Source of the DNA: Desulfobulbaceae bacterium
GTDB lineage: Bacteria > Desulfobacterota > Desulfobulbia > Desulfobulbales > Desulfocapsaceae
Assembly (NCBI GenBank): GCA_026988015.1
Contig: JALSMA010000047.1
Coordinates: forward strand, 1-46,559
DNA length: 46,559 bases
Reading direction: 5' to 3'
This document shows, piece after piece, positions 34,937 through 43,549 of this stretch. The notes beneath the pieces were generated by a model. It was given only the letters and a program-made list of their open reading frames with translations. It ran no database searches and was not told the origin of the DNA. Within the stretch, counting starts at the first letter, position 1. Every line of letters begins with the position of its first letter. A program made the position numbers and the translations under genes.

Positions 34937-35905
34937 TTAACTCAAGGGGGTACCATACCGTTTTTTTTGTTTGTTCATGATTTTCAGTTCTCGATTTCCC
35001 GAGATTACGATATCTGAGTCAATGGAAAAGTCGAGGGTTCGGCTGCGGCCTCGATATTTAACAGAACTGAGGATTAGTTTCATGGTTTCGCGGCGTGCAA
35101 GGTGTTTATCATCTGATCGAATAATCCACCATTTAGACTGTTTAGTGTGGGATTTCTGGAGAAGGGTTCGCTTCTTTTCAGTAAACTCATCCCAGAGTTC
35201 TTGAGCCTGCAGGTCGACTTCGCTGAGTTTCCATTGTCGTAAAGGATCGTTTTTTCTTCTTTCAAAACGTCTTGCCTGTTCTTCTTTAGTGACTGAAAAA
35301 TAGAGTTTTAGCAGGATGGTTTTTCCACCGTCAAGGATGAAATTCTGTTCGTAGGATGTGACCTTTTTAAGAAAACGGCGATATTGTTCTCTGGTACAGA
35401 ACCCCATGACGGGTTCCACCATGGCACGGTTGTACCAGCTGCGATCAAATAAGACGATCTCTCCGGCATGTGGAAATCGTTCTATGTAACGCTTCATGTG
35501 GAGTTCTGTCTTTTGAGTATCTGTCGGTTTCCCTAATGCTTCGACACGATAGCGTTTTTCGTTCATATAGCGGGCAACTCGACGAATTGTACCACCTTTG
35601 CCGGAAGCATCACGACCGTCGAAAAGAATGATCATTTTTTTTCCGGTACGTTCCAGGTGAGACTGCATCTTAATAAGTTCTGCCTGATAGGGCTTGAGTT
35701 CTTCTGAATTATAGTATTTCAGAAGGGCTGCTTCAACGATCTCTTCCTTGTGTTTCTCTTTGAGAACGGACAGTATCTTTTGTGTTTTTTCACAAGGTGG
35801 TTGAGATTTGAAATCTTTGTCAAGTTTTTTGACAAGTTTTCGAATGGTGGCGGTACTACCTTGTTGTTCGCAGTCTGAAGGTGTTTTCTGTTTTTTTGGT
35901 GGCAT
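34937..35905 (-). CDS. ppk2: Polyphosphate kinase 2 family protein (copy 1)
   Basis: The 322-residue paralogue of the following gene has Walker A GRDASGKGGT at residues 97-106 and the same LFDRSWYNRAMVEPVMGF block, plus an N-terminal helical extension of about 20 residues. Overall the pair are clearly homologous but well diverged outside the motifs, so the duplication is old or the two were acquired separately. Likely differing nucleotide preference (inference). It is the first of the tandem pair, and a 70-base gap separates it from the metallophosphoesterase gene upstream. Confidence 0.92.
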   Translation of the reverse strand: MPPKKQKTPSDCEQQGSTATIRKLVKKLDKDFKSQPPCEKTQKILSVLKEKHKEEIVEAALLKYYNSEELKPYQAELIKMQSHLERTGKKMIILFDGRDASGKGGTIRRVARYMNEKRYRVEALGKPTDTQKTELHMKRYIERFPHAGEIVLFDRSWYNRAMVEPVMGFCTREQYRRFLKKVTSYEQNFILDGGKTILLKLYFSVTKEEQARRFERRKNDPLRQWKLSEVDLQAQELWDEFTEKKRTLLQKSHTKQSKWWIIRSDDKHLARRETMKLILSSVKYRGRSRTLDFSIDSDIVISGNRELKIMNKQKKRYGTPLS

Positions 35906-35975
35906 GTTATCTGTTACCTGAGAGAAGATTGATGTTGTGAATAAATGTAGCAGTTTAAAAGTTCTGCATCAACTA

Positions 35976-36692
35976 TTAATTGAGTTTTCTTCCCATTTGA
36001 TACATACGTTCATATATTTTAGGTAAATTATGTTTTTTTATGGCCATGACAGTTTCGTCGATCAACCAGGAAATACGGTAAAATTCTGTAACAACCCGAC
36101 CATTTGTAATTGTCAGGACGGCGCATGAGGCAGCGGGGTTTGAATCAAACATGCGCCCGACACTTCCAGGGTTGATAAAATGATGATCGTTGCTTTTTAT
36201 GTGGTATGGGTAGTGGGAGTGACCTGTGATGATAATATCTGCTGCTGTAAGGCTTGCAAGTCTGCTGAAGTGCGCAGGGGGGGTGTTAGGGGACAGGAAT
36301 TCATCAGGGTCTTGAGGGCTACCATGAAAAATTCCCAGGCTGTATCCATTTCCCTCGATACTGCCGGTCTTTTTTAAAGAGAGGATGAATTCTTTTGATT
36401 TGGAATCAAGTTGGGCAGCCGTCCAAGTATACATAATACGCTTATCCGGCTTGCTGGGTTTTTTGAAAGTTCTACCTTTGAGTAATTTTACTATCTTCCG
36501 ATCGGTATTGCCGAGGATGGAATATACACTGTTGTCAGAGAGCCAGTGAAGTGTTTCGTTAGGGAAAGGGGCATAAACCAAGGAGTCTCCACAATTTATA
36601 ATTGTGTCAAAAGTGGTGTTTTTAAAGTGTTTCAGAACAGATTTTAAAGCCGGAAAATTAGCATGTATGTCAGATATGAGTAGTATCTTCAA
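35976..36692 (-). CDS. Metallophosphoesterase, YfcE/MJ0936-type
   Basis: The 238-residue protein shows the calcineurin-like metal site in order: DIHAN near residue 8, GDSLVY at about 39, GNTDR near 61, a later His in FHGSP and the closing GHSHYPYH near 160. Two divalent metals are expected and the substrate is a phosphodiester or phosphomonoester. Its stop-to-start neighbours are close: cls ends 8 bases behind it upstream, and ppk2 follows. A link to polyphosphate or lipid phosphate turnover is only positional. Confidence 0.85.
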   Translation of the reverse strand: MKILLISDIHANFPALKSVLKHFKNTTFDTIINCGDSLVYAPFPNETLHWLSDNSVYSILGNTDRKIVKLLKGRTFKKPSKPDKRIMYTWTAAQLDSKSKEFILSLKKTGSIEGNGYSLGIFHGSPQDPDEFLSPNTPPAHFSRLASLTAADIIITGHSHYPYHIKSNDHHFINPGSVGRMFDSNPAASCAVLTITNGRVVTEFYRISWLIDETVMAIKKHNLPKIYERMYQMGRKLN

Positions 36693-36700
36693 GTTGTTAC

Positions 36701-38206
36701 CTACAGCAGAGGGCCAATGATCAAGGCCGCATTTTCAAGAAATTGTTTTCCCATCGAGCGATTGGAGCATTCGGCAATGGTGATGGTTCGGGATTTTTCT
36801 TCATAACAGCTTTGGATGTGGCGCAGTCTCTTGGTGAAGTCCTGATTGTAGATGAAAAGTGTTGCCTCAAAGTTGAGCCAGAAACTTCTCATGTCAAGAT
36901 TGACTGAACCAAACAGAGCAAACTCATCATCAATTGTGATCGTTTTTGAGTGTAGCAGGCCGCCCCGAAATAGTTTTATGGTGACACCTTCACTGAGCAG
37001 ATCTTTATAGCGTGCACGGCTTGCATACTGAACCAGTCTTGAGTCAACCTTTTCAGGCACAATTATAATGACCTTTACTCCACGCTGGGAAGCGGATTGC
37101 AGTGCTGTAAGAATGGATTCGTCCGGCACGAAGTAGGGTGTGGTAAGGGTTATATTCTTCCGTGAGGCATAAATCGTTGTGAGTAGGAGGTTGTGGATGG
37201 CATCAGGGGAAAATCCAGGGCCGGATGGTACCAACTGTACAGGGACGTCGCCGCATTTTGGCTGATGGGTGATGTCTGCAATCTGGCGAACATGCATGAT
37301 ATCCTGATCAAGTGAACGGTTACTGATCTTTTCTGAATCGGTTTCGAGGAACCAGTCACTTATGAAGGTGCCTGCAAGGGCTTCTACCACAGGACCCTGG
37401 ATACGAACCATGGTGTCAACCCACTGTCCAACTCCCGAGTCCCGTTTGAAAAAGTGTGGATCAACCATATTCTGGCTTCCCGTGTAAGCAGTCTTTCCGT
37501 CTATTACAACAATTTTACGATGATTGCGGATATCTACTCTTACAAACAGTGCTTTGATGAAACCTGCTGGTAGCTCTTCTTCTATCTTCACCCCGGCATC
37601 AGCCAACTCCTGTATCTTTTTTCCTTTTAAAAACTCCTTTGAACCAATGGAATCAATGAGAATTCTGCAGGTGACACCACGTTCGGCTGCACGAATAACT
37701 GCTGCTGCCACCTCGTCTGCTGTTCCCCCTTCATGCCAGATATAAAATTGCAGATGGCAGGTAGATCTCGCTGTATCAATATCCTTAATTATCGAGCGCA
37801 TTATTTTTTCTGGCTCTTCAATGAGTTCCAGGCAGTTGCCATCCATTGCCGGGATTCCTATAAGACTTATGGCCTGACGATGGATAGGTTTGAGCTCGGG
37901 GTGCAGGTTAGACCATTCAACCGGAGCAATGGAATGGAGCGACTCAAGCCATTTCCGATAGTGGTTTAGCGATTCCTGAGCACGTTTTGCCCGGGTCTCG
38001 CCAATCCTGTTTTCTCCAAAGAAGAGGTAGATTACAGCACCCAGGAAAGGGAGCAGGAGTATCACGACAAGCCAGGCGAGGGTTACGCCATATTGCCTCT
38101 TACGCATAATCACCCGAATTGAGAGTCCCAGTCGAACCAGGAAATCAGTGAGGGGAATAACTACGGCGAGAAGATTGGTGCTCCAGTGAATAGTTTCTGT
38201 TTCCAT
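36701..38206 (-). CDS. cls: Cardiolipin synthase (phospholipase D family)
   Basis: The 501-residue membrane enzyme joins two phosphatidylglycerols. Two N-terminal helices (about 10-30 and 42-63) are followed by two HKD motifs: His229/Lys231/Asp236 in NHRKIVVIDGKTAYTGSQN and His419/Lys421/Asp426 in LHSKTITIDDEFALFGSVN. The start is ATG 38206 (METETIHWS), matching typical Cls length; a longer frame to 38344 only translates repeat copy C. The gene leads a run with the metallophosphoesterase (8 bases) and the two ppk2 genes. Confidence 0.93.
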   Translation of the reverse strand: METETIHWSTNLLAVVIPLTDFLVRLGLSIRVIMRKRQYGVTLAWLVVILLLPFLGAVIYLFFGENRIGETRAKRAQESLNHYRKWLESLHSIAPVEWSNLHPELKPIHRQAISLIGIPAMDGNCLELIEEPEKIMRSIIKDIDTARSTCHLQFYIWHEGGTADEVAAAVIRAAERGVTCRILIDSIGSKEFLKGKKIQELADAGVKIEEELPAGFIKALFVRVDIRNHRKIVVIDGKTAYTGSQNMVDPHFFKRDSGVGQWVDTMVRIQGPVVEALAGTFISDWFLETDSEKISNRSLDQDIMHVRQIADITHQPKCGDVPVQLVPSGPGFSPDAIHNLLLTTIYASRKNITLTTPYFVPDESILTALQSASQRGVKVIIIVPEKVDSRLVQYASRARYKDLLSEGVTIKLFRGGLLHSKTITIDDEFALFGSVNLDMRSFWLNFEATLFIYNQDFTKRLRHIQSCYEEKSRTITIAECSNRSMGKQFLENAALIIGPLL

Positions 38207-38254
38207 AATGCAAGGTAACGGCAGGGGTAAAGGATTGCTTCTGGTATGCAACGA

Positions 38255-38334
38255 TCTTGAATTCGTGACGGCTCTAAAAATGTTTTTTATAACATACTGA
38301 AATACAAATATAAGATTCACAATCAAGTATGTAA
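38255..38334 (+). repeat. Dispersed palindrome-ended repeat, family 1 copy C
   Basis: Close match to copy A over TTGAATTCGTGACGGCT, then a T-rich middle, then CATACTGAAATACAAATATAA and ATTCACAATCAAGTATGT. It stands about 50 bases upstream of the cls start codon with its palindromic end towards cls, between cls (-) and argJ (+). Confidence 0.75.
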
Positions 38335-38510
38335 AAAAGAGCACTCGCCTCCTTTCGAGGCGTTAGGTCATGGATTCGGGACGATACTGTGCAACAAATT
38401 TACTCTGATACCGGAAAAATGTAAAACCACTTATTTTTCACTGGCATTCTGTTCCTTTGGAATGGTATTGTCAACATCTGAGATTTTCACACTGGAGAGG
38501 GAAAATTATT

Positions 38511-39695
38511 ATGAAAATTAAAGGATTTTCAACATCTGCCGTAGCCGCCGGAATACGCTACAGTGACAGGCTGGATCTTGGCCTTATTTACAGCGATGTG
38601 CCTGCGGTAACTGCCGGTGTTTTTACAACAAATCAGGTAAAGGCTGCACCTGTTCTGATCGATAAGGAACGGCTGATGCAGGGGCGTGCTCAGGCAATTC
38701 TTGTGAACAGTGGCAGTGCCAACGCCTGTACAGGTGAGCAGGGAATGAAGGCTGCACTTACCACCAGTAAACTTCTTTCAACCCACCTGAAAATAGATGA
38801 CAATATGGTACTTCTCTCCTCCACCGGAGTGATTGGGGAGCAGCTTGATGTCGGGGCTTTTCGTTCTGCCATGGACAAGCTTGTTCAGGGTCTGGGAGAA
38901 GATCATTTCGAGGATGTTGCCCATGCAATCATGACCACAGATACGGTACCCAAGGTGGTTACACGATCGGTGATAATAGGTGAGCAGGAAGTCAAGTTCA
39001 TGGGGATGGCAAAAGGAGCAGGGATGATAATGCCCAATATGGCCACCATGCTCTCTTTTGTGATTACTGATGCCCAGATCAGCTTTCCGGAGCTCCACGA
39101 CTCTCTCAGGCAGGCAACTGATAGAACCTTTAACAGGATCACCGTTGATGGTGACACCAGCACCAATGATATGGTTCTTGTCATGGCAAATGGTGCAGCC
39201 TCTAACCCATGGATAGATGAGGACAACCCCAATGATAAACAGATATTCCAGGACACCCTGGAAGCAGTGCTTAAGGATCTTGCCTTGCAGATTGTGAGTG
39301 ATGGGGAAGGGGCCAGTAAATGTATTACCATCCGTGTCTGTGGCGCCCGTGGAGAGGCAGATGCTGAACGGATGGCAAGGACAGTTGCAAATTCTCCACT
39401 GGTAAAAACTGCTTTTTTTGGTGAGGATGCCAATTGGGGACGAATATTCGCAGCGATGGGGCGATCTGGGGTTCGGTTTGACCCTGATACTGTGGACATT
39501 GCTTTCGGTGATGTGGTTATCGTTCGTGATGGTTTGGCTGTAGGTCCGTCTGCAGAGAAAGCAGCGACCCTTTTGCTTAAGGAAAAACAGATTGCAGTGT
39601 GTATTGATCTTAAAGATGGTGTAGGGTGTGAAGAAGTGTACACCTGTGATTTTTCACTGGATTATGTGAAAATTAACGCGGACTATCGTTCATGA
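38511..39695 (+). CDS. argJ: Bifunctional ornithine acetyltransferase/N-acetylglutamate synthase
   Basis: The 394-residue enzyme transfers acetyl from N-acetylornithine to glutamate. The self-cleavage site lies between Ala and Thr179 in PNMATMLSFVITDA, which makes alpha and beta chains; the conserved TVDGDTSTND follows at about 211-220. ATG 38511 has GAGAGGG ahead and begins MKIKGFST; an in-frame upstream start at 38457 has no ribosome binding site. It is a lone arg gene here; the short NAGS-like GNAT is 9.5 kb to the left. Downstream are repeat family 2 copy 2 and a parA-like gene. Confidence 0.96.
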   Translation: MKIKGFSTSAVAAGIRYSDRLDLGLIYSDVPAVTAGVFTTNQVKAAPVLIDKERLMQGRAQAILVNSGSANACTGEQGMKAALTTSKLLSTHLKIDDNMVLLSSTGVIGEQLDVGAFRSAMDKLVQGLGEDHFEDVAHAIMTTDTVPKVVTRSVIIGEQEVKFMGMAKGAGMIMPNMATMLSFVITDAQISFPELHDSLRQATDRTFNRITVDGDTSTNDMVLVMANGAASNPWIDEDNPNDKQIFQDTLEAVLKDLALQIVSDGEGASKCITIRVCGARGEADAERMARTVANSPLVKTAFFGEDANWGRIFAAMGRSGVRFDPDTVDIAFGDVVIVRDGLAVGPSAEKAATLLLKEKQIAVCIDLKDGVGCEEVYTCDFSLDYVKINADYRS

Positions 39696-40062
39696 CTGCT
39701 TTTTTGGGTATTCTTCTTCAGTCTGTTTTGGCCCAGGTCTGAATCCGTGAGTGGGTGATATGCAGCTAGGGTTTCTAACGCACCGGATTGTTAAATTTGA
39801 CAATCTCGTAAAAAGGTCAATTGATAGATGGCCAAGTAAAAAAATTTAGATGCGAGGCGTATATTTCATGATTGATTTCGGCCTACTAGGGTTCGTCGTA
39901 ATTGAACAAAAAATACAGCAACGAAGCAGGTGAAGAGTTTTTAAGACGCCATCAAATTTATATTTGAGGTTCAGTGTATTACCAGGAAAAGTAATGACGA
40001 ATTCGTCACAGATTCTGATTGTTTTATGAGTATAACATATTCTATGAGGACCGGTTGGTATA
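39696..40062. other. Repeat-bearing gap between argJ and ParA-type gene
   Basis: The gap holds GAATCCGTGAGTGGGTGA at about 39740, repeat family 2 copy 2 (39801-39955) and, at 39999-40015, GAATTCGTCACAGATTC, another palindrome of the family 1 end type, about 50 bases before the ParA-type start. No gene is supported here. Confidence 0.5.
39801..39955 (+). repeat. Dispersed repeat, family 2 copy 2
   Basis: About 155 bases matching the copy behind secA (31665-31854): AGATGGCCAAGTAAAA, TTTAGATGCGAGGCGTA, ATTGATTTCGGCCTACTAGG, CAGCAACGAAGCAGGTGAAGA then GTTTTTAAGACGCCATCA. It appears more intact than copy 1. Orientation is the same in both copies, each behind a housekeeping gene on the same strand. 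Confidence 0.65.
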
Positions 40063-40797
40063 ATGAATAGTATTGCTGTGTATTCAAGCAAAGGTGGTGT
40101 TGGAAAAACTGCCGCTGCTGTTAACCTAGCTTATGACAGTTCACGTCGCGGTAAGAGGACGTTACTCTGTGATATGGATCCGCAGGGGGCCTCGAGTTTT
40201 TATTATCATGTCAGTACTAAGGGGAAATTTTCAAAAAAACAGTTCGTCAAAGGGCGTCTTAAGAAGTTTATCAGCACAACTTTATACCCGAATCTTGAAC
40301 TACTTCCTGCCCATTTTTCCTTTAGAAACCTGGATTTGGCACTCGATAGTGACAGAAGGGATGAGCTGAAGATTCTTTTTAACAGCATAACAGATAAATA
40401 TGACGTACTTATATTTGACTGTCCTCCTAACATGACTCTCCTTTCTGAGAATCTTATCACAGCTGCAGATCAGGTGGTGATACCGGTTATCCCCACAACG
40501 CTCTCCATTCGTGCTCTGGCACAGCTTATAAAGTTTTTTGATAAGATTGGTGCAGATCAAAACAAGTTACGTGCTTTTTTTTCCATGGTTGAACGCAGGA
40601 AAAATATGCATGTGGATATGGTAAAAACATATAGAAAGAAAAAGGTGTTTTTCAAGGCACTGGTTCCTTATCTTGCAGATGTTGAAAAGATGGGTATTAA
40701 TCGTGCTCCTGTTGCTGTCACAACACCAGGTTCACCAGCAGCTGTCGCTTATGACAGGTTATGGATGGAAATCTGGAAGCGAAGGGCTCGTGATTAA
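40063..40797 (+). CDS. ParA/Soj-family ATPase, orphan
   Basis: The 244-residue P-loop ATPase has the deviant Walker A SKGGVGKTAAAVNLA (residues 9-23, with the signature Lys10 before GG), Walker A' CDMDPQGAS and Walker B VLIFDCPPN. ParA-type proteins move or position DNA or protein cargo by dimerising on DNA. No parB or centromere-like site is nearby, and the genome region is chromosomal in character, so cargo positioning or regulation is as likely as partition. Start ATG 40063 has GAGGACCGG ahead. Followed 18 bases later by an MFS gene. Confidence 0.88.
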   Translation: MNSIAVYSSKGGVGKTAAAVNLAYDSSRRGKRTLLCDMDPQGASSFYYHVSTKGKFSKKQFVKGRLKKFISTTLYPNLELLPAHFSFRNLDLALDSDRRDELKILFNSITDKYDVLIFDCPPNMTLLSENLITAADQVVIPVIPTTLSIRALAQLIKFFDKIGADQNKLRAFFSMVERRKNMHVDMVKTYRKKKVFFKALVPYLADVEKMGINRAPVAVTTPGSPAAVAYDRLWMEIWKRRARD

Positions 40798-40815
40798 AAT
40801 AACTTTTCATCTTCA

Positions 40816-42009
40816 ATGAAACAACACCCACTTTATCCAGTGCTCGGTGGTCTGGTTTTTCTGTCGCTGCTTTTTTTCCTGAATTTCACTTCCCGGGTTA
40901 TCTTTTCACCACTCCTTCCCGTTATAGAGAAGGAGATGGGGATAGATCATGTGCAGTCGGGATCATTTTTCCTATTTATTTCTGCAGGCTATTTTATTTC
41001 GATTCTACTGTCTGGTTTTGTGTCAGCTCGTATCAATCATAAGCGTACCATCGTGCTTTCTTCTGTTTCACTCGGATTGGCATTGTTTGTTCTAAGCAGC
41101 TGTTTCACCTTGGTAACCCTGCAGGGGGGACTTTTTCTGTTGGGGCTTGGGGCTGGACTCTATTTTCCCTCTGCCCTTGCCACCATATCAGGCCTTGTGT
41201 CACCAGCCTATCTTTCCAGAGGTATGGCAATACATGAACTTGCCCCCAATATAGGATTTGTCGCGGCGCCACTTTTTTGTGATATTGTTCTTATGTATTT
41301 TTCGTGGCGCATGGGGCTTGCGCTGATTGGGGTACTGATTGTCATACTTGGAGTGATGTATGGTTTCAGTTCCATGGGATCAACTGTAAAAGGGACGGCT
41401 CCAGACCTGTCAGCATCATGGATGTTTTTCAAGATGCCCCTGTTCTGGGCAATGGTTGTGCTGTTTTCGCTGGCCATCTGTTCAACCCTTGGCATTTATG
41501 CGATGGCACCGCTCTTTCTGGTCAATGACCATGGAATGGATCCTGGAAAGGCCAATACACTTCTCTCCATTTCTCGAATAGCTGCTGTTGTAATGCCCCT
41601 GGCTGGTGGTTGGTTTGGGGATCGATATGGGAAGCAACTTGTTATGGCTCTGATACTTCTTGTTACAGGGATACTCACTGCATCAATGGCAATGGTTGGA
41701 AATGGGAATTGGCTGATCTTTCTGGTGGTGGCACAACCTCTTTTTGCGGTTTGTTTTTTTCCAGCAGGATTTGCAGTGTTAACAAATCTTGGCCCCCCTA
41801 AGCATGGAAGTGTTGCTGTTTCTCTGTGTTTGCCTTTAGCTTTTCTCATTGGTGGCGGTATGATGCCAACTTTGATCGGTTTTATTGGTGACCTGTATTC
41901 TATCAGTGTCGGTTTTGTTGTTATGGGCTGTTTGATGAGTGCTGGTGGGGTCATTTCTTTATTTGTCACTTTGATAATGACAGGAAAAAATGATATTGTG
42001 GCACAATAA
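40816..42009 (+). CDS. Major facilitator superfamily transporter
   Basis: The 397-residue protein has 12 predicted membrane helices, with the loop 2-3 segment SARINHKRTIVL in the place of motif A and a conserved GGWFGDRYGKQLV in loop 8-9. The phrase LSRGMAIHELAPNIGFVAAPL in helix 4-5 is like MFS sugar/organic acid carriers, but substrate cannot be assigned. It starts 18 bases after the ParA-type gene and may be co-transcribed; no known partner genes around. Confidence 0.85.
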   Translation: MKQHPLYPVLGGLVFLSLLFFLNFTSRVIFSPLLPVIEKEMGIDHVQSGSFFLFISAGYFISILLSGFVSARINHKRTIVLSSVSLGLALFVLSSCFTLVTLQGGLFLLGLGAGLYFPSALATISGLVSPAYLSRGMAIHELAPNIGFVAAPLFCDIVLMYFSWRMGLALIGVLIVILGVMYGFSSMGSTVKGTAPDLSASWMFFKMPLFWAMVVLFSLAICSTLGIYAMAPLFLVNDHGMDPGKANTLLSISRIAAVVMPLAGGWFGDRYGKQLVMALILLVTGILTASMAMVGNGNWLIFLVVAQPLFAVCFFPAGFAVLTNLGPPKHGSVAVSLCLPLAFLIGGGMMPTLIGFIGDLYSISVGFVVMGCLMSAGGVISLFVTLIMTGKNDIVAQ

Positions 42010-42052
42010 AGATATTTACAGTGAAAAGAGGAAGTTTCTCATAACATGAAAG

Positions 42053-42280
42053 ATGGGTATGCCCGGTCGTCCAAATTGTATTCAGTGTATTCATTACTAT
42101 GTTACCTACAATCCGGTGAATCCATATGGTTGCAGGGCAATGGGGTTTAAATCGTCCCAAAATCCAGCGTTGCTGGTTTATACTTCTTCCGGAATTGAAT
42201 GCCAGGTTTTTAAAAAGAAAATATCACCCGATGGAAACAAAGAATCAACGGGTGGTTCCAGGGGCGGTCTTGTCGCCTGA
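42053..42280 (+). CDS. Small conserved Cys-rich (zinc-binding) protein
   Basis: A 75-residue protein with C-x2-C-x-HYYVTY, then PYGCRAMGFKS, and SSGIECQVFKKK near residue 50. The four Cys and one His look like a single zinc site. I recall this pattern as conserved in short proteins of many proteobacteria, with no known function. ATG 42053 and ATG 42059 are both possible; ribosome binding site weak. It lies 16 bases before avtA and 43 after the MFS gene. Confidence 0.7.
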   Translation: MGMPGRPNCIQCIHYYVTYNPVNPYGCRAMGFKSSQNPALLVYTSSGIECQVFKKKISPDGNKESTGGSRGGLVA

Positions 42281-42295
42281 AAATGGAGATATATT

Positions 42296-43549
42296 ATGAA
42301 ATTATCACAATTTGGTGAACAGTTTACAGGCGGTGCCGGAATTCTCAGTCTCATGGATGATCTTGGCAATGCGCTTGCCACTGGTGGTGATGATATGATT
42401 ATGATGGGCGGTGGAAATCCCGGGCATGTACCGGGATTTCAGAAGATTATCCAGAAACGCCTGCAGGATCTTGCTGCCGATACCGGGTCATTCCAGAAAC
42501 TGATTGGGGTTTACGATCCTCCGCAGGGAGAAAAGGATTTTGTGGATGTCCTTGCAAGCCTGCTGAGTCGAGAATATGGCTGGGACGTCGGGCCCGAGAA
42601 TATTTGTCTTACCAATGGCAGTCAGGCCGGTTTTTTCCTTCTCTTTAATATGTTTGCAGGAAAACATTCGGATGGAACCACTAGAAAAATACGTCTTCCA
42701 CTTGCTCCGGAATATATAGGGTATGCTGATCTTGGTACCAGTGAGCCATTTTTTGTGTCTACTAGGCCCCGAATAGAATTACTTCAGGACAACCAGTTTA
42801 AGTATCATGTGGACTTTAATAATCTCAGCATGGGAGTTGAAACAGGAGCGATCTGCGTTTCTCGTCCTACAAATCCCACAGGAAATGTACTTACAGACGA
42901 GGAGATTGTAAAACTGGATACCCTGGCAAAAGAGCATGGGGTTCCCCTTATACTAGATAATGCCTATGGGGTTCCTTTTCCAGGGATAATATACACCTCA
43001 GCCAAACCTGTCTGGAATGAGAATATCATTGTCTGTCTCTCCTTGTCAAAACTTGGACTCCCTGCTGCAAGAACTGGAATCATGGTTGCCCGCAAGGAGG
43101 TAATCAACGCTGTATCAGGTATGAACGCCATTATGAATCTTGCCACTGGCAGTTTTGGCGCCATGCTGGCTCATGAACTTGTTGAAAGTGGTGAGGTATT
43201 GAATGTGAGTCAGAATGTGATTAAACCTTTTTACCAGCAGAAAATGGAAAAAGCTGTGGAGAATTTTCATGCAGCACTGGATGGCACCCCTTATAAACTG
43301 CATAAGCCTGAGGGGGCAATGTTTCTTTGGCTCTGGTTTAGGGATCTTCCCATCACCAGTCATGAGTTGTACCAGCGTTTAAAAAAGAGAAATGTACTTG
43401 TTGTTTCCGGACATTTCTTTTTTCCTGGCCTGGAACAAGAGTGGCAGCACCAGAAAGAATGTATCAGGGTGACCTATTCTCAGGATGAAAAACAGGTTGC
43501 CCGAGGCATCAAGATCATTGCAGAAGAAGTCAAAAAGGCATATTGCTGA
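42296..43549 (+). CDS. avtA: Valine-pyruvate aminotransferase
   Basis: The 417-residue class I/II PLP aminotransferase matches AvtA: MKLSQFGEQFTGGAGILSLMDDLG at the start, MMGGGNPGHVP, the NPTGN substrate site in RPTNPTGNVLTD, and the PLP lysine in SLSKLGLPAARTG. AvtA makes valine from 2-ketoisovalerate using alanine. Cytoplasmic, about normal length. AAATGGAGATATATT precedes the ATG. Its stop overlaps the ATG of the MORN protein gene (TGATG), so translation of the two is coupled although their roles look unrelated. Confidence 0.93.
   Translation: MKLSQFGEQFTGGAGILSLMDDLGNALATGGDDMIMMGGGNPGHVPGFQKIIQKRLQDLAADTGSFQKLIGVYDPPQGEKDFVDVLASLLSREYGWDVGPENICLTNGSQAGFFLLFNMFAGKHSDGTTRKIRLPLAPEYIGYADLGTSEPFFVSTRPRIELLQDNQFKYHVDFNNLSMGVETGAICVSRPTNPTGNVLTDEEIVKLDTLAKEHGVPLILDNAYGVPFPGIIYTSAKPVWNENIIVCLSLSKLGLPAARTGIMVARKEVINAVSGMNAIMNLATGSFGAMLAHELVESGEVLNVSQNVIKPFYQQKMEKAVENFHAALDGTPYKLHKPEGAMFLWLWFRDLPITSHELYQRLKKRNVLVVSGHFFFPGLEQEWQHQKECIRVTYSQDEKQVARGIKIIAEEVKKAYC

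Noticed and set aside
38207-38344. 46-residue extension of cardiolipin synthase
   Set aside because: It translates repeat copy C; Cls length and domain start fit ATG 38206.
38903-39643. 246-residue open frame opposite argJ
   Set aside because: Low-complexity Ser/Ala-rich translation of the antisense strand; argJ is certain.
40063-40797. Plasmid partition locus
   Set aside because: Only a ParA-type ATPase is present; no parB, no parS-like repeats and no replication gene.
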